This document shows positions 54,078-64,000 of a stretch of DNA of 64,000 nucleotides, one piece after another (within the stretch, counting starts at the first letter, position 1; the number at the start of each line of letters is the position of its first letter). Both the position numbers and the translations under genes were made by a program. The stretch comes from an uncultured Erythrobacter sp. (GTDB lineage Bacteria; Pseudomonadota; Alphaproteobacteria; Sphingomonadales; Sphingomonadaceae): NCBI GenBank assembly GCA_947493165.1, contig CANLPY010000001.1, positions 186,001-250,000 on the forward strand. The letters are read 5' to 3'. The notes under the pieces are model-generated. The model was given only the letters and a program-made list of their open reading frames with translations, had not been told where the DNA came from and searched no databases.

Positions 54078-54992
54078 ATGATGCAAGTCGTAGGAGGCAG
54101 CGATCTACTATTGGACGGGCTAAAGCGCGTTCAAGGCGAGATTGATTCGGTGTTCGACGCCTTTCTACCGGTGCCACAAGATACGCGTGCCCGGTTAATC
54201 GAAGCGATGCGATATGCCGCGATTGGCGGGGGCAAGCGTGTCCGCCCGCTGCTGCTCGTAAGCACGGCAGAACTGTTCGGAGTGGATCGCACAGCGGCTT
54301 TGCGTGCAGGCTGCGCGGTGGAGGCAATCCATGTCTATTCGCTGATTCATGATGATTTGCCGTGCATGGATGATGACGACCTTCGCCACGCAAAGCCCAC
54401 CGTTCACAAGGTGTTTGACGATGCGACCGCCGTTTTGGCAGGGGATGCGTTGCACGCACTCGCGTTTGAAATTCTCGCAGACGATGGAACCAGCTCAGAT
54501 CCGTTTACTCGCAGCGAGCTAATGCTCACCTTGGGCGCAGCCAGCGGCATGAACGGCATGGCGGGCGGTCAAATGATGGATATGGTCGCCGATGAAGAAG
54601 GGATCGAATACGACCTTCAGGCGATCACGCGCTTGCAACAGCTGAAGACCGGCGCCTTGCTCGCCGCCTCGGTCGAGATGGGCGCGATCCTTGGCAAGGT
54701 TCCCCCCGAAGGCCGAGCGCACCTGCGCGCCTATTCGCGCGATATTGGGCTTGCCTTCCAGATTGCTGACGATCTGCTCGACGTCAGCGGTGACGAAGCA
54801 AAGGCTGGCAAAGCGCTGCGCAAAGATCAGAGTCAAGGCAAGCAGACGTTCGTTACTTTGATGGGAGCGGACAAAGCGCGCGAACAGGCGCGGGCGCTGG
54901 TCGATCAAGCCATCAGCCACCTTGGGAGCTACGGTACCGAAGCTGATATGCTTCGCTCGCTGGCAAGATTTATCGTGGAGAGGGATCGATGA
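54078..54992 (+). CDS. ispA: Polyprenyl synthetase (farnesyl/geranyl diphosphate synthase)
   Basis: A 304-residue trans-prenyltransferase. The first Asp-rich motif is DDLPCMDDDDLRHAKPT (D-D-x2-x2-D type with the two-residue insert of bacterial FPPS), and the second is FQIADDLLDVSGD. GGGKRVRPLL binds the diphosphate. It should make farnesyl diphosphate for ubiquinone, undecaprenol and carotenoids. Two ATGs in a row mark the start. The stop overlaps the next gene by four bases (ATGA). Confidence 0.93.
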   Translation: MMQVVGGSDLLLDGLKRVQGEIDSVFDAFLPVPQDTRARLIEAMRYAAIGGGKRVRPLLLVSTAELFGVDRTAALRAGCAVEAIHVYSLIHDDLPCMDDDDLRHAKPTVHKVFDDATAVLAGDALHALAFEILADDGTSSDPFTRSELMLTLGAASGMNGMAGGQMMDMVADEEGIEYDLQAITRLQQLKTGALLAASVEMGAILGKVPPEGRAHLRAYSRDIGLAFQIADDLLDVSGDEAKAGKALRKDQSQGKQTFVTLMGADKAREQARALVDQAISHLGSYGTEADMLRSLARFIVERDR

Positions 54993-55453
54993 AAACTAGA
55001 TTAACCTGCGCTTTGGCCTTGGCGCTTGCCCTTGCGGCGTGCTCCTCAGAGGCAGAGGTCGATCATAGCGCGATGGGTCATGATGGCGGCGAGGACGGGC
55101 AGTCCCAGCATTCCATGCCGCTGTCGGATAAGGCGAAGAAGGACAAGAAAGAAGCCGCAGAATTGCTGGCTGCCCGGTTCGAGGTGAATACGTGCGCGGA
55201 TGCCGATCTGCTCGCATCGGCGCGCCGGACTAGCCCAGAAGAAGGGGAGACGATGACCCGCGTGTTCAGGGTCGCTCCCGAATGCGCCCAAGGGACCGTC
55301 GACACTTTGAACGAGGAAGGCTTCGAAGAGTTGGAGGCCGGCCTCTACACCTCAGACGCCGGTGATGATGACGCCGAACAAGTCAGCATTGTGATGCCCG
55401 ATGAAAGCGTGGACGGGACGACCACTCTGGAATGGAAAACGGCACAAGAATGA
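54989..55453 (+). CDS. Hypothetical lipoprotein
   Basis: A 154-residue product with an Ala/Leu-rich signal and lipobox LAAC (Cys18), then a His/Gly/Asp/Ser-rich linker (DHSAMGHDGGEDGQSQHS, key features four His among acidic residues) to about residue 48. The rest is acidic, with two Cys that could pair. I do not recognise a domain. It is coupled by four-base overlaps to both ispA and coaD, so its expression is tied to theirs. Confidence 0.8.
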   Translation: MKTRLTCALALALALAACSSEAEVDHSAMGHDGGEDGQSQHSMPLSDKAKKDKKEAAELLAARFEVNTCADADLLASARRTSPEEGETMTRVFRVAPECAQGTVDTLNEEGFEELEAGLYTSDAGDDDAEQVSIVMPDESVDGTTTLEWKTAQE

Positions 55454-55962
55454 CAACCCGTATTGGCATCTACCCCGGCACATTCGATCCCATCACTTTG
55501 GGTCATGCCGACATCATTCGGCGCGGATCAAAATTGGTCGACACGTTGATCATCGGGGTGACCACCAATCCATCGAAGAATCCCATGTTCTCGACCGAAG
55601 AGCGATTTGCGATGGTCGAACGAGAGGTTGCCAGCCTAGGCCTTACCAACGTTGAGGTTGTTGGCTTCAATGCTCTGCTCGTGAAATTTGCCCAAAAGCA
55701 GAATGCGAGCGTCATAATTCGCGGTCTTCGCGCGGTGGCAGATTTTGAATACGAATATCAAATGGCTGGGATGAACCAGCAACTTGATGACGATATTGAA
55801 ACCGTATTTCTTATGGCAGATGTCTCTTTGCAGCCGATTGCCAGCAAACTGGTCAAGGAAATTGCTCTGTTTGGCGGCGATATTGCGCCATTCGTTAGCG
55901 CGCCAGTGCGTGATGAAGTGAACGCGCGGGTCGCAGAGATCGGGCGCAAAGGCGATATTTAG
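55450..55962 (+). CDS. coaD: Pantetheine-phosphate adenylyltransferase
   Basis: CoaD moves AMP from ATP to 4'-phosphopantetheine, the penultimate step to CoA. The 170-residue protein has the nucleotidyltransferase motif GTFDPITLGHADII (T/H-x-G-H), RGLRAVADFEYEYQMAGMN (RGLRAV and QMAGMN) and the ISSSxxKE-like QPIASKLVKEIA. The ATG at 55450 gives the standard N-terminus and overlaps the lipoprotein stop by four bases. Confidence 0.96.
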   Translation: MTTRIGIYPGTFDPITLGHADIIRRGSKLVDTLIIGVTTNPSKNPMFSTEERFAMVEREVASLGLTNVEVVGFNALLVKFAQKQNASVIIRGLRAVADFEYEYQMAGMNQQLDDDIETVFLMADVSLQPIASKLVKEIALFGGDIAPFVSAPVRDEVNARVAEIGRKGDI

Positions 55963-56058
55963 CGACAGTTGACGCGGTAAGCTGCGCGGCGCGGTCGATC
56001 AGCGGACACTCATTCATTGAAGTGTCAGCCTCGCATCGTTAAACCGTTCGCATAAAGT

Positions 56059-56778
56059 ATGAATTACTCGGATATTATGACCCCAATGACTTTTTCCAAA
56101 TTTCTTGGTGCTGCGGCATCTTTGGCTCTGCTTGCGGCGCCGCAAGCGTCGTTCGCACAAGATGATGCTGCCGAAGGTGACGCGCCAACAACACCGACTC
56201 AAATTTTCACACCGATCAACTACAGCGTGACAGAAGATCTTGAGAACCTTTGGCTGCTCGATCTGTCTAATGGTGAGCGCGTAGCGATCCGGCTAAAGCC
56301 TGACTGGGCACCAACCCATGTTGATCGGGTTAAAACGCTGACCCGCCAAGGTTTTTACGATGGGATTATTTTTCACCGTGTTATCGAAGGCTTCATGGCG
56401 CAAGGCGGCGATCCAACCGGAACTGGGCAGGGCGGCTCTGAGCTTCCCGACCTAACCGCTGAGTTCAACCCGATGCCGCATGTGCGCGGAACAGTCTCGA
56501 TGGCGCGCGCGACATCAGAGGACAGCGCGAACAGCCAGTTCTTCATCGTCTTTTATCCGCGTTTCAGTCTTGATCGCCGATACACGAATTTTGGGCGTGT
56601 GATTGAGAATATCGCTGCAGTTGACGCGATCAACCGCGGCGAACCACCGCAGGATCCGACGCGGATTTTACAAGCGTCGATCGCCAGCGATAACAAGCCC
56701 AAGCCAGTTTTGGCTCCGCCGCGCATCGAACCAGAGATCACGGCAGACGCGCTGAACGCTCCGCTAACACCGCAGTAG
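56059..56778 (+). CDS. Secreted cyclophilin-type peptidylprolyl isomerase
   Basis: A 239-residue protein with a Sec signal (cleavage after ASFAQ, about residue 34 from this start) and a cyclophilin domain. The catalytic [19 protein letters not shown] (Arg and Gln) is followed by [13 protein letters not shown] and TNFGRVI. It should act in periplasmic protein folding. The start could also be the ATG at 56077 or 56086; all leave the signal intact. The N-terminal extension before the domain ([16 protein letters not shown]) is longer than in E. coli PpiA. Confidence 0.92.
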   Translation: MNYSDIMTPMTFSKFLGAAASLALLAAPQASFAQDDAAEGDAPTTPTQIFTPINYSVTEDLENLWLLDLSNGERVAIRLKPDWAPTHVDRVKTLTRQGFYDGIIFHRVIEGFMAQGGDPTGTGQGGSELPDLTAEFNPMPHVRGTVSMARATSEDSANSQFFIVFYPRFSLDRRYTNFGRVIENIAAVDAINRGEPPQDPTRILQASIASDNKPKPVLAPPRIEPEITADALNAPLTPQ

Positions 56779-56818
56779 GGCTTCCCGATACGCCGCGCTG
56801 AGGCTAAGTGCGCAGACC

Positions 56819-57865
56819 ATGCGTGTTGACCTCTTTGATTTCGACCTTCCACAAGAGTTAATCGCTTTGCGCCCGGTGCACCCGCGCGATGCTGCACGAA
56901 TGCTGGTGGCACGCGGAGCCCAGCCGGATACCTCCTCTTTCGCCGATATGGGGGTGAGTGATTTGCCCCGCCTTCTTTCTCCCGGCGATGTGTTGGTGTT
57001 CAACGATACGCGGGTCATCCCAGCCCAGTTGGAAGGGCGCCGCGCAGGTGGCGAGGCAAAGATCGGTGCAACCTTACACAAGCGGATTGATCTGCGCCGC
57101 TGGCAGGCCTTCATCCGTAATGCAAAACGCGTGAAAGAAGGCGATCAACTGATCTTTGGCGGAGGTGTGACGGCGATCGCAGAAGCGCGCCATGCAGATG
57201 GTAGCCTGACGCTGATGTTTGAAGGCGAAGAGCCGGTCGAAGTGATGCTGGATCGGGCAGGGCGGATGCCATTGCCGCCTTATATTGCGGGCAAACGCGG
57301 TGTCGATGAACAAGACCTCAAAGACTATCAGACCATGTTTGCGGCCGAAGACGGTGCGGTTGCTGCGCCAACAGCATCCCTGCATTTCACGCCAGAACTC
57401 GTCGCAGCAATTGATGCTGCCGGGATCGGCCGAGAAACGCTCACATTACACGTTGGCGCTGGCACGTTCCTGCCCGTAAAGGCAGACGATACTGATGACC
57501 ACGCGATGCACGCAGAGTTCGGCCGAATTGATGCGGAAACTGCTGATCGACTCAACCAAGCGCGCAGAGATGGCGGACGCGTGATCGCAGTTGGGACGAC
57601 CTCACTGCGCTTGCTAGAAAGCGCCGCGCGGCCTGATGGAGTGATCGAAGCGTTTGTAGGCGACACCGATATCTTCATTACGCCGGGGTACAAATTTTGC
57701 GCAGTTGATGGCTTGATGACCAACTTTCACCTGCCGAAATCGACCCTGATGATGCTAGTCAGCGCGCTTATGGGGCGTGAGCGGATGATGGCGGTCTATG
57801 ACCACGCCATTGCCAATAAGTACCGGTTTTACTCCTATGGTGATTCGTCCCTGTTGCTGCCGTAA
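56819..57865 (+). CDS. queA: S-adenosylmethionine:tRNA ribosyltransferase-isomerase QueA
   Basis: QueA adds the ribose part of SAM to preQ1 at tRNA position 34 to give epoxyqueuosine. The 348-residue protein has [21 protein letters not shown] (start), [27 protein letters not shown] and the C-terminal [14 protein letters not shown]. It acts after tgt, which lies downstream, separated here by one unknown gene. Confidence 0.96.
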   Translation: MRVDLFDFDLPQELIALRPVHPRDAARMLVARGAQPDTSSFADMGVSDLPRLLSPGDVLVFNDTRVIPAQLEGRRAGGEAKIGATLHKRIDLRRWQAFIRNAKRVKEGDQLIFGGGVTAIAEARHADGSLTLMFEGEEPVEVMLDRAGRMPLPPYIAGKRGVDEQDLKDYQTMFAAEDGAVAAPTASLHFTPELVAAIDAAGIGRETLTLHVGAGTFLPVKADDTDDHAMHAEFGRIDAETADRLNQARRDGGRVIAVGTTSLRLLESAARPDGVIEAFVGDTDIFITPGYKFCAVDGLMTNFHLPKSTLMMLVSALMGRERMMAVYDHAIANKYRFYSYGDSSLLLP

Positions 57866-57927
57866 GCGATTACACACTAAGGCTTTTGCAATATTTGTAG
57901 GATATCCTCGGCGCAAGCGAGAAGGAA

Positions 57928-59055
57928 TTGATCCTCAGGACAAAGACAGTTGCTACTAAAGTTAGCGCGCATATTACTTCAGCATTTCTAGGCGGAGCTT
58001 TCGCGACAGCACAGTTTCGACACTACAATGCTTGGGAAGGGGACTTATCAGGCATCTCCCCTGATGAGCTTGCTCTGACTATGGCACTGCCCGTGGCTGT
58101 GTTTGCAGTTATATTTGGCACGGGCCATTTCGCGCTTCGCAGTATCAACGTTAGAGCGCGTTTAATGTATCCTTTTCTAGGCGCGGTAGCGCTAATCTCC
58201 GCAAGCTTAACAGCCATGCCTATGGAACTCACGCAGACGGCCGTGGAAAAGGGGATCGTGTCTATCTTTCTCGCCCTAACATCAGCGATCGGGGCTTTGA
58301 TTGGCTTCTTGCACTTGCGATCTGCTGGTTACGAAGTTGACGAAGATGAGATAGCGCAGTTTGAGCATGCAATCTCAATGGGAGTTGACGATTCATTGGA
58401 AAGTATGACGACTTCTTCTCTACACGATTTCCCTGAAAAGAGTGCGCAACATCAGCAGCAAGAGGCTGTTCCCTCACGAGACGGGGAAATTAAAGACGAA
58501 AAAATAGGAGTGCTGAAGACTGAAAGCTCTACCTTTTTTGATGGTCCACTGCAGGTAATAACGTCAGGCAACGCGGTCTTTGCGGCCGCTCTGGCAGGCG
58601 CGCTCGTCCATTTCTTATATTCCGCGCTGTACCATCTGGGCGTTTCGAATGGTAACTTCGGTGCGAGCGAAAGCTTAAAGGAGAATGTTTTAAGCGGTGA
58701 CATCTTTTCTGGCGTTGTCTTTGGTCTTTTGTTCTCGATTATAGTCTGTTCAATATTGCTTCCTCCCGCAATCTATGCGTTGCACAAACTCCTAGTTTCC
58801 AGAAAGCGGGCTGATATGCTGAGCTACGTAGTAGCCGGAGGGGCGTTACCTCTGGGCCTAGGGCTCTTGATGTTTGGGTTTGGCTTGCTTTTGACGCATT
58901 GGCTTATACTCCCTTTGGCGGTAGCTATGGGAGTCTATCATCGTTTGGCAGGTGTCGAGCCTGCGGCACTTCCCGAAGATATCGAAGTCTCCGATCCGCG
59001 CACGTTGATTGGCGAAAACCATGTTAGGCGCCGGATGCGTCGCGTCGTTGGATAA
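57928..59055 (+). CDS. Unknown polytopic membrane protein between queA and tgt
   Basis: I do not recognise this 375-residue protein. It has about seven to eight membrane segments, four before a ~90-residue acidic, Ser/Gln-rich cytoplasmic loop (about 130-205), and three to four after it, then a basic tail (RRRMRRVVG). The DNA is clearly richer in A/T and in rare codons than queA and tgt, which may mean later acquisition. The start is a TTG with AAGGA almost adjacent, so it could be mis-set; no ATG lies nearby. Hypothetical, role unknown. Confidence 0.72.
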   Translation: MILRTKTVATKVSAHITSAFLGGAFATAQFRHYNAWEGDLSGISPDELALTMALPVAVFAVIFGTGHFALRSINVRARLMYPFLGAVALISASLTAMPMELTQTAVEKGIVSIFLALTSAIGALIGFLHLRSAGYEVDEDEIAQFEHAISMGVDDSLESMTTSSLHDFPEKSAQHQQQEAVPSRDGEIKDEKIGVLKTESSTFFDGPLQVITSGNAVFAAALAGALVHFLYSALYHLGVSNGNFGASESLKENVLSGDIFSGVVFGLLFSIIVCSILLPPAIYALHKLLVSRKRADMLSYVVAGGALPLGLGLLMFGFGLLLTHWLILPLAVAMGVYHRLAGVEPAALPEDIEVSDPRTLIGENHVRRRMRRVVG

Positions 59056-59087
59056 GGCAAACTCGACTTCCCGCGTTTAAGGATTAA

Positions 59088-60227
<1,140 letters not shown>

Positions 60228-60289
60228 TCTTTGTTTTGCAGCGATTTTCTATTAGAAAGAAAGCGCAGAATGAAAACGGGGCAGTTCAA

Positions 60290-62284
60290 ATGACAAACTT
60301 TTATGCACGCGGCATAGCGGCTGGCGCGCTCATGCTCATGTCAAGCGTGGCTTTGGCGCAAGGTGAAACCGAAAATGAAATAGCCGAACGGTTTGGCGCG
60401 CGCGCATCTGTGCTCGACATCTCTCTATCGCCATCGGGAGATAAGCTTGCGTGGGTATCTCCTGGCCCAGATCATAGCGAAGTGTTGTTTGTGATCGACC
60501 TCGCTGCAGGCGGGAAAGTTGCACAAATCGCCTCGAACACCACGATCCATACCGATTTGTCGCAATGCAGCTGGGCAACAGACGAACGGATTGTTTGCGA
60601 TGTGTACGGTATGGCGCGCAACGGTGATGGGGTCTTGCTTCCATTCTCGCGTATGTTCGCGATGAGCTCAGATGGTTCTGATGCATTGTCTATGAATGAG
60701 CGCCGCAGCTCGCGGGCGCTCGGCTTTAATCAAAACGGCGGCGACATCGTTGCGCTCGATGTTTCGGATGATGAGGGTCAGCTGCTAATCACCCGTAATT
60801 ACATCGAGGAATTCACGACAGGTACGAGGCTTGCCAGCGATAAGGAAGGTCTTGGGGTTGACCGTTTCGATGTCGTTTCCGGCAAGCGCAGGGTCGAAAT
60901 TCAGCCAGATAAATACGCCAGCCACTTTCTCGCTGATGATGAGGGGCACATCCGGTTGAAAGTCCGCTCCTCGCGTGATCAGCGCGGCGTACTGACAGGT
61001 GAACGCGTATTGCTTGTTCGCGATCAGAACCAGTCCGATTGGGATCAGTTGAAGGACGTCACGCTTGGAGGGAAGGAGATCGGCATTTCGCCGGTTGCCG
61101 TCGACGCAGCGAGCAATCAATTGCTCGCTTACACCACGATCAACGGATATCGAGTTCTTGTTGGTGTCCCGCTTGATGGGACGGGCGCTGCGACCATCAT
61201 AGCGCAGCGCGATGATGTCGATGTAGCCGGCCTCGTTCGAATTGGCAGGCAGCGCCGTGTAGTCGGGGTAAGCTACGCCACTGAAAAACGCTCGATCGAA
61301 TATTTTGACACTGAGCTGGCTGCCTTGGCCTCCGCCTTGGGTAAGGCACTTCCTACCAAGCCTCTGATCAACTTTGCCGGCGCCAATGCTGACGAAAGCA
61401 AGCTGGTGGTCATCGCTTCTTCGGACACCGATCCGGGCACGGTCTATTTGTTTGATAAGGCGAGCAAGAGTTTGGAAGTGCTGCTGGCAATGCGGGCGCC
61501 GCTTGCCGAACGTCCAATGGGTCAGATGAAGCCGGTCACTTATCCGGCTGCCGACGGCACGCAGATACCGGGATACCTCACATTGCCACCTGGTTCAGAT
61601 GGAAAGAATCTTCCGGCGGTTGTTCTACCGCACGGTGGACCAGCGGCGCGCGATTATTGGGGTTTTGACTGGATTGTCCAATTCTTCACGGCGCGCGGCT
61701 ATGCCGTTTTGCAACCAAATTACCGCGGATCATCGGGTTACGGTGAGGCTTGGTTTGGTCGCAACGGTTATCAGGCTTGGGATGTCGCGATTGGCGATGT
61801 GAATGATGCTGGCCGATGGCTTGTTTCAGAAGGTATAGCCAATCCGGACAAGCTCGCCATCATCGGTTGGTCATATGGCGGCTATGCCGCGTTGCAATCG
61901 CAGGTTGTTGATCCGAAGCTCTACAAGGCAGTGGCGGCTATTGCTCCAGTGACTGATCTAGAATTTCTTCGTTCAGACGCGCGGGCCTACACAAACTTCC
62001 GGTTCCGAGACGAGCAATTGGGACAAGGCCCGCACATTGCCGCTGGTAGCCCGCGTCGCCATGCGGAGAAGTTCGCAGTGCCTGTCGCGCTTTTCCACGG
62101 AACCCTCGATATCAACGTCGATGTGCGTCATTCGCGCGCAATGGCGGACGAATTGAAGGATGCGGGCAAGCAGGTGAGCTACACCGAGTTTGAAGATCTC
62201 CAGCACAATCTGGGCGACAGCAAAGCGCGGGCACAGATGCTAAGTGAGATTGATGCGTTTCTAACACAGGCACTTGGCAGCTAA
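60290..62284 (+). CDS. Secreted S9 family (prolyl oligopeptidase-type) peptidase
   Basis: A 664-residue protein with a Sec signal (cleavage after ALAQ, about residue 24), a beta-propeller-like N-terminal half of repeated strands and a C-terminal alpha/beta hydrolase domain. The catalytic triad is visible: Ser in IIGWSYGGYAALQ (near 527), Asp in TLDINVDVRHS (near 606) and His in EDLQHNLGD (near 639). It probably cleaves dipeptides or acyl-peptides in the periplasm. The ATG at 60290 is used; a TTG 54 bases upstream would interrupt the signal pattern. Confidence 0.92.
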   Translation: MTNFYARGIAAGALMLMSSVALAQGETENEIAERFGARASVLDISLSPSGDKLAWVSPGPDHSEVLFVIDLAAGGKVAQIASNTTIHTDLSQCSWATDERIVCDVYGMARNGDGVLLPFSRMFAMSSDGSDALSMNERRSSRALGFNQNGGDIVALDVSDDEGQLLITRNYIEEFTTGTRLASDKEGLGVDRFDVVSGKRRVEIQPDKYASHFLADDEGHIRLKVRSSRDQRGVLTGERVLLVRDQNQSDWDQLKDVTLGGKEIGISPVAVDAASNQLLAYTTINGYRVLVGVPLDGTGAATIIAQRDDVDVAGLVRIGRQRRVVGVSYATEKRSIEYFDTELAALASALGKALPTKPLINFAGANADESKLVVIASSDTDPGTVYLFDKASKSLEVLLAMRAPLAERPMGQMKPVTYPAADGTQIPGYLTLPPGSDGKNLPAVVLPHGGPAARDYWGFDWIVQFFTARGYAVLQPNYRGSSGYGEAWFGRNGYQAWDVAIGDVNDAGRWLVSEGIANPDKLAIIGWSYGGYAALQSQVVDPKLYKAVAAIAPVTDLEFLRSDARAYTNFRFRDEQLGQGPHIAAGSPRRHAEKFAVPVALFHGTLDINVDVRHSRAMADELKDAGKQVSYTEFEDLQHNLGDSKARAQMLSEIDAFLTQALGS

Positions 62285-62324
62285 ACACTCGACAAATCGT
62301 ATCGATCAGGCCAAGTGCGCCGCA

Positions 62325-62636
62325 ATGACTAAGACGATCAAACTACCTGAAGAATGCACCAGCATGGCCGAAGTGCGCGCGGGCGTTGATGCGACAGATC
62401 GCGAACTCGTCGCTTTGTTAGAGCGCCGCTTTGGCTACATGCGCGCTGCTGCCCGTATCAAACCGAGCCGGGAAGTGGTTCGCGATGAGGAACGCAAAGC
62501 GAGCGTGATTGCAGCTGCTGTTGCAGAAGCCGAGGCGCGCGACCTTCCGGGTGATGTCATCGGCGATATCTGGGAGCGCCTGGTCGAAGGTTCAATCGCT
62601 TATGAGTTCGACGAATGGGATAGAACACGCGCCTAG
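62325..62636 (+). CDS. Chorismate mutase (AroQ type)
   Basis: A 103-residue all-helical protein: ATDRELVALLERRFGYMRAA (first long helix with the R-x... active-site Arg) and KPSREVVRDEERKASVI, the chorismate mutase II pattern. It rearranges chorismate to prephenate for Phe and Tyr. It stands alone, not fused to prephenate dehydratase. It converges with rpsD; the shared spacer holds the rpsD terminator. Confidence 0.93.
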   Translation: MTKTIKLPEECTSMAEVRAGVDATDRELVALLERRFGYMRAAARIKPSREVVRDEERKASVIAAAVAEAEARDLPGDVIGDIWERLVEGSIAYEFDEWDRTRA

Positions 62637-62684
62637 GGCTAAGATCTTGCCCCGCAACTCTCTTCACTACCTATACAAAAGAAA

Positions 62685-62720
62685 AGGGCGGCCCTCTCCG
62701 TTGAAGGAGGGGGCCGCCCT
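62685..62720 (-). terminator. Rho-independent terminator of rpsD
   Basis: A 15-base stem with one G-U pair (62685-62699 with 62706-62720), a GTTGAA loop, and on the minus strand a TTTTCTTTT tail. It ends the rpsD transcript and probably also weakly stops read-through from the chorismate mutase gene. Confidence 0.92.
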
Positions 62721-62744
62721 GATTCGTTTCGATGTTCCCGCAGA

Positions 62745-63359
62745 TTAGCGCGAGTAGAACTCGACTACGAGGTTCGGTTCCATCGTTACCGGATAAGGCA
62801 CTTCATCAAGCTTTGGTACGCGAGTGAATGCCACCTTGTCGTTGCCATCTGGGACGACATAGTCTGGAATTTCACGCTCTGGCAGGCTCTGCGCTTCGAT
62901 AACCAAAGCCATTTCCTTAGCCTTGTCACCAAGCGAAATTACGTCACCAACGTCACAGCGGCGGCTGGCAACATTACATTTAACGCCGTTCACGCGGATG
63001 TGGCCGTGGCTTACAATCTGACGAGCAGCGAAAATCGTTGGCGCGAATTTGGCGCGGTACACGATCATATCCAAACGGCGCTCAAGCAAGCCAATCAGGT
63101 TCTGACCAGTGTCGCCCTTAAGTCGCGTCGCATCTTTATAGGTGCTGCGGAACTGCTTCTCGGTTACGTCGCCGTAATAGCCTTTCAGCTTTTGCTTCGC
63201 GCGCAGCTGAAGGCCGAAATCGCTCATCTTGCTCTTGCGACGCTGACCGTGCTGGCCTGGACCATAAGAACGCTTGTTTACCGGGGAGTTTGGACGGCCC
63301 CAGATGTTTTCACCCATCCGGCGGTCGAGTTTGTGCTTCGAGCTGGTACGCTTCGTCAT
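62745..63359 (-). CDS. rpsD: 30S ribosomal protein S4
   Basis: A 204-residue S4 protein: the N-terminal [20 protein letters not shown], the S4 RNA-binding domain with [21 protein letters not shown] (RRLD and FAPT.. blocks) and [13 protein letters not shown]4 nucleates assembly of the small subunit body and can repress its own translation. It lacks the N-terminal zinc Cys cluster (Cys-minus form). It is monocistronic here with its own terminator. Confidence 0.97.
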   Translation of the reverse strand: MTKRTSSKHKLDRRMGENIWGRPNSPVNKRSYGPGQHGQRRKSKMSDFGLQLRAKQKLKGYYGDVTEKQFRSTYKDATRLKGDTGQNLIGLLERRLDMIVYRAKFAPTIFAARQIVSHGHIRVNGVKCNVASRRCDVGDVISLGDKAKEMALVIEAQSLPEREIPDYVVPDGNDKVAFTRVPKLDEVPYPVTMEPNLVVEFYSR

Positions 63360-63534
63360 AGGATAAATCCTTCAAATCTACTGAGCCGCCCCAGTGGCGA
63401 CCATTTAACCCGGCATCGCTCCGCTGAAATGCTTCAACGCGGCCTCTGCTTCACCGGGGTGCAGGGCCAATTTGCGAAGGCGCGCGAATAGCAGGAATGG
63501 GGCGTGCGTCAAGCCATTGTGGGGCTATCTCGGC

Positions 63535-64000
63535 TCAGGAATCCTGATCGCGCCGTTGCAGCGATGATAGCACACCGCGCAAGGTGCGGATTTCCAAATG
63601 ATTCCATCCGGGTTTGGTCAGAACGTTGCGCAATGTGCGAGCAGTTGCTTCTCTACGCGGTTCGGGCAGGAAATACCCCTTTGGCTCTAGCATGGCTTCA
63701 AGATGAGTGACCAAACCATCAAGGTCTTCTTGCGGCGCAGGAGGGAGCACGTCTTCCTCTGTGGGCTGGACCATCCCTGCTTCATCGCTAGCGGCTTTTG
63801 ACCACTCATAGGCGCATAAGATCACCGCTTGCGCGAGATTGAGCGAGCCAAATTCCGGGTTAATCGGCACAGTCAGGATGCTGCGTGCAAGGGCGACATC
63901 TTCGATGGCTAATCCCGATGCTTCGCGGCCAAACAAAATCGCGCTGCGACCGGACTGGGCCTTCATCTCAATTGCCGCTTCGTTAGGCGTGACGACTGAC
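63535..64000 (-). CDS. tRNA/rRNA methyltransferase of the TrmJ (TrmH group 1) type, 3' part
   Basis: The 5' end lies beyond the window, so about 155 residues remain. They contain the SPOUT knot: ILFGREASGLAIEDVALA, VPINPEFGSLNLAQAVILCAYEW, then a helical tail. NPEFGSLNLAQAV is typical of TrmJ, which 2'-O-methylates tRNA position 32. The C-terminal extension (LRNVLTKPGWNHLEIRTLRG) is the usual helical domain. The name trmJ is likely, but I leave the symbol blank because the N-terminus is missing. Confidence 0.88.
   Translation of the reverse strand, partial: SVVTPNEAAIEMKAQSGRSAILFGREASGLAIEDVALARSILTVPINPEFGSLNLAQAVILCAYEWSKAASDEAGMVQPTEEDVLPPAPQEDLDGLVTHLEAMLEPKGYFLPEPRREATARTLRNVLTKPGWNHLEIRTLRGVLSSLQRRDQDS

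Overview
The window looks like chromosomal DNA of an alphaproteobacterium of the order Sphingomonadales, most likely the Erythrobacteraceae (Erythrobacter / Qipengyuania / Altererythrobacter type). The basis is: the prsK-prsR-prsT tail of a PEP-CTERM/exosortase locus; LexA boxes of the alphaproteobacterial form GAAC-N7-GAAC; the imuA-imuB-dnaE2 mutasome; an actinobacterial-type long LeuA; Coq4-type ubiquinone proteins; and moderate-to-high GC with tightly packed genes that often overlap by 1 or 4 bases. I see no prophage, insertion sequence, CRISPR array or rRNA operon. One tRNA gene (Glu) is present.

Layout. 1-3007: end of the PEP-CTERM regulatory group (histidine kinase tail, PrsR, PrsT). 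3058-8098: transporters (SBF family, DUF475/TerC-like, NSS family), panB and a flavin-binding stress protein. 8222-19052: an SOS-type DNA damage region. imuA-imuB has one LexA box and the unit radical SAM protein / DUF4130-UdgX fusion / dnaE2 has a second. A PilZ protein and an unknown lipoprotein with a structured leader lie between them, and an extensin-like peptidase follows. 19058-25295: phosphate operon phoR-pstC-pstA-pstB-phoU-phoB with a PHO box, but without pstS. 25395-31578: tRNA-Glu, recJ, a flavodoxin-like protein, an unknown protein, an AHH nuclease, a nitronate monooxygenase-like enzyme and an amidohydrolase. 31760-40612: a soluble chemoreceptor, leuA with a possible leader peptide, two secreted YHS-domain proteins, two I78-type inhibitor lipoproteins, an alpha-hydroxy-acid oxidase, a cysteine-repeat (NPCAA) secreted protein, a His-rich cytosolic protein and a DUF4329 protein.

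40632-46238: the branched-chain amino acid operon ilvB - unknown 100-residue gene - ilvN - ilvC, then miaA and serB transcribed divergently with overlapping start codons. 46309-53725: two Coq4-family genes flanking a nitroreductase, an MFS exporter, and purL flanked by small His-containing membrane proteins. 53778-60227: xseB-ispA-lipoprotein-coaD-cyclophilin-queA-unknown membrane protein-tgt, a mostly co-oriented run that joins isoprenoid, CoA and queuosine-tRNA functions. 60290-64000: an S9 peptidase, chorismate mutase, rpsD and the 3' part of a TrmJ-type tRNA methyltransferase.

The two most interesting regions are the LexA-boxed mutasome plus uracil-DNA-binding cassette (8222-18301) and the secreted YHS / NPCAA-repeat / His-rich protein group (38371-40009). 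The latter looks like a candidate metal- or thiol-handling module of unknown function. All family names below come from recognising motifs by eye; no database search was run.
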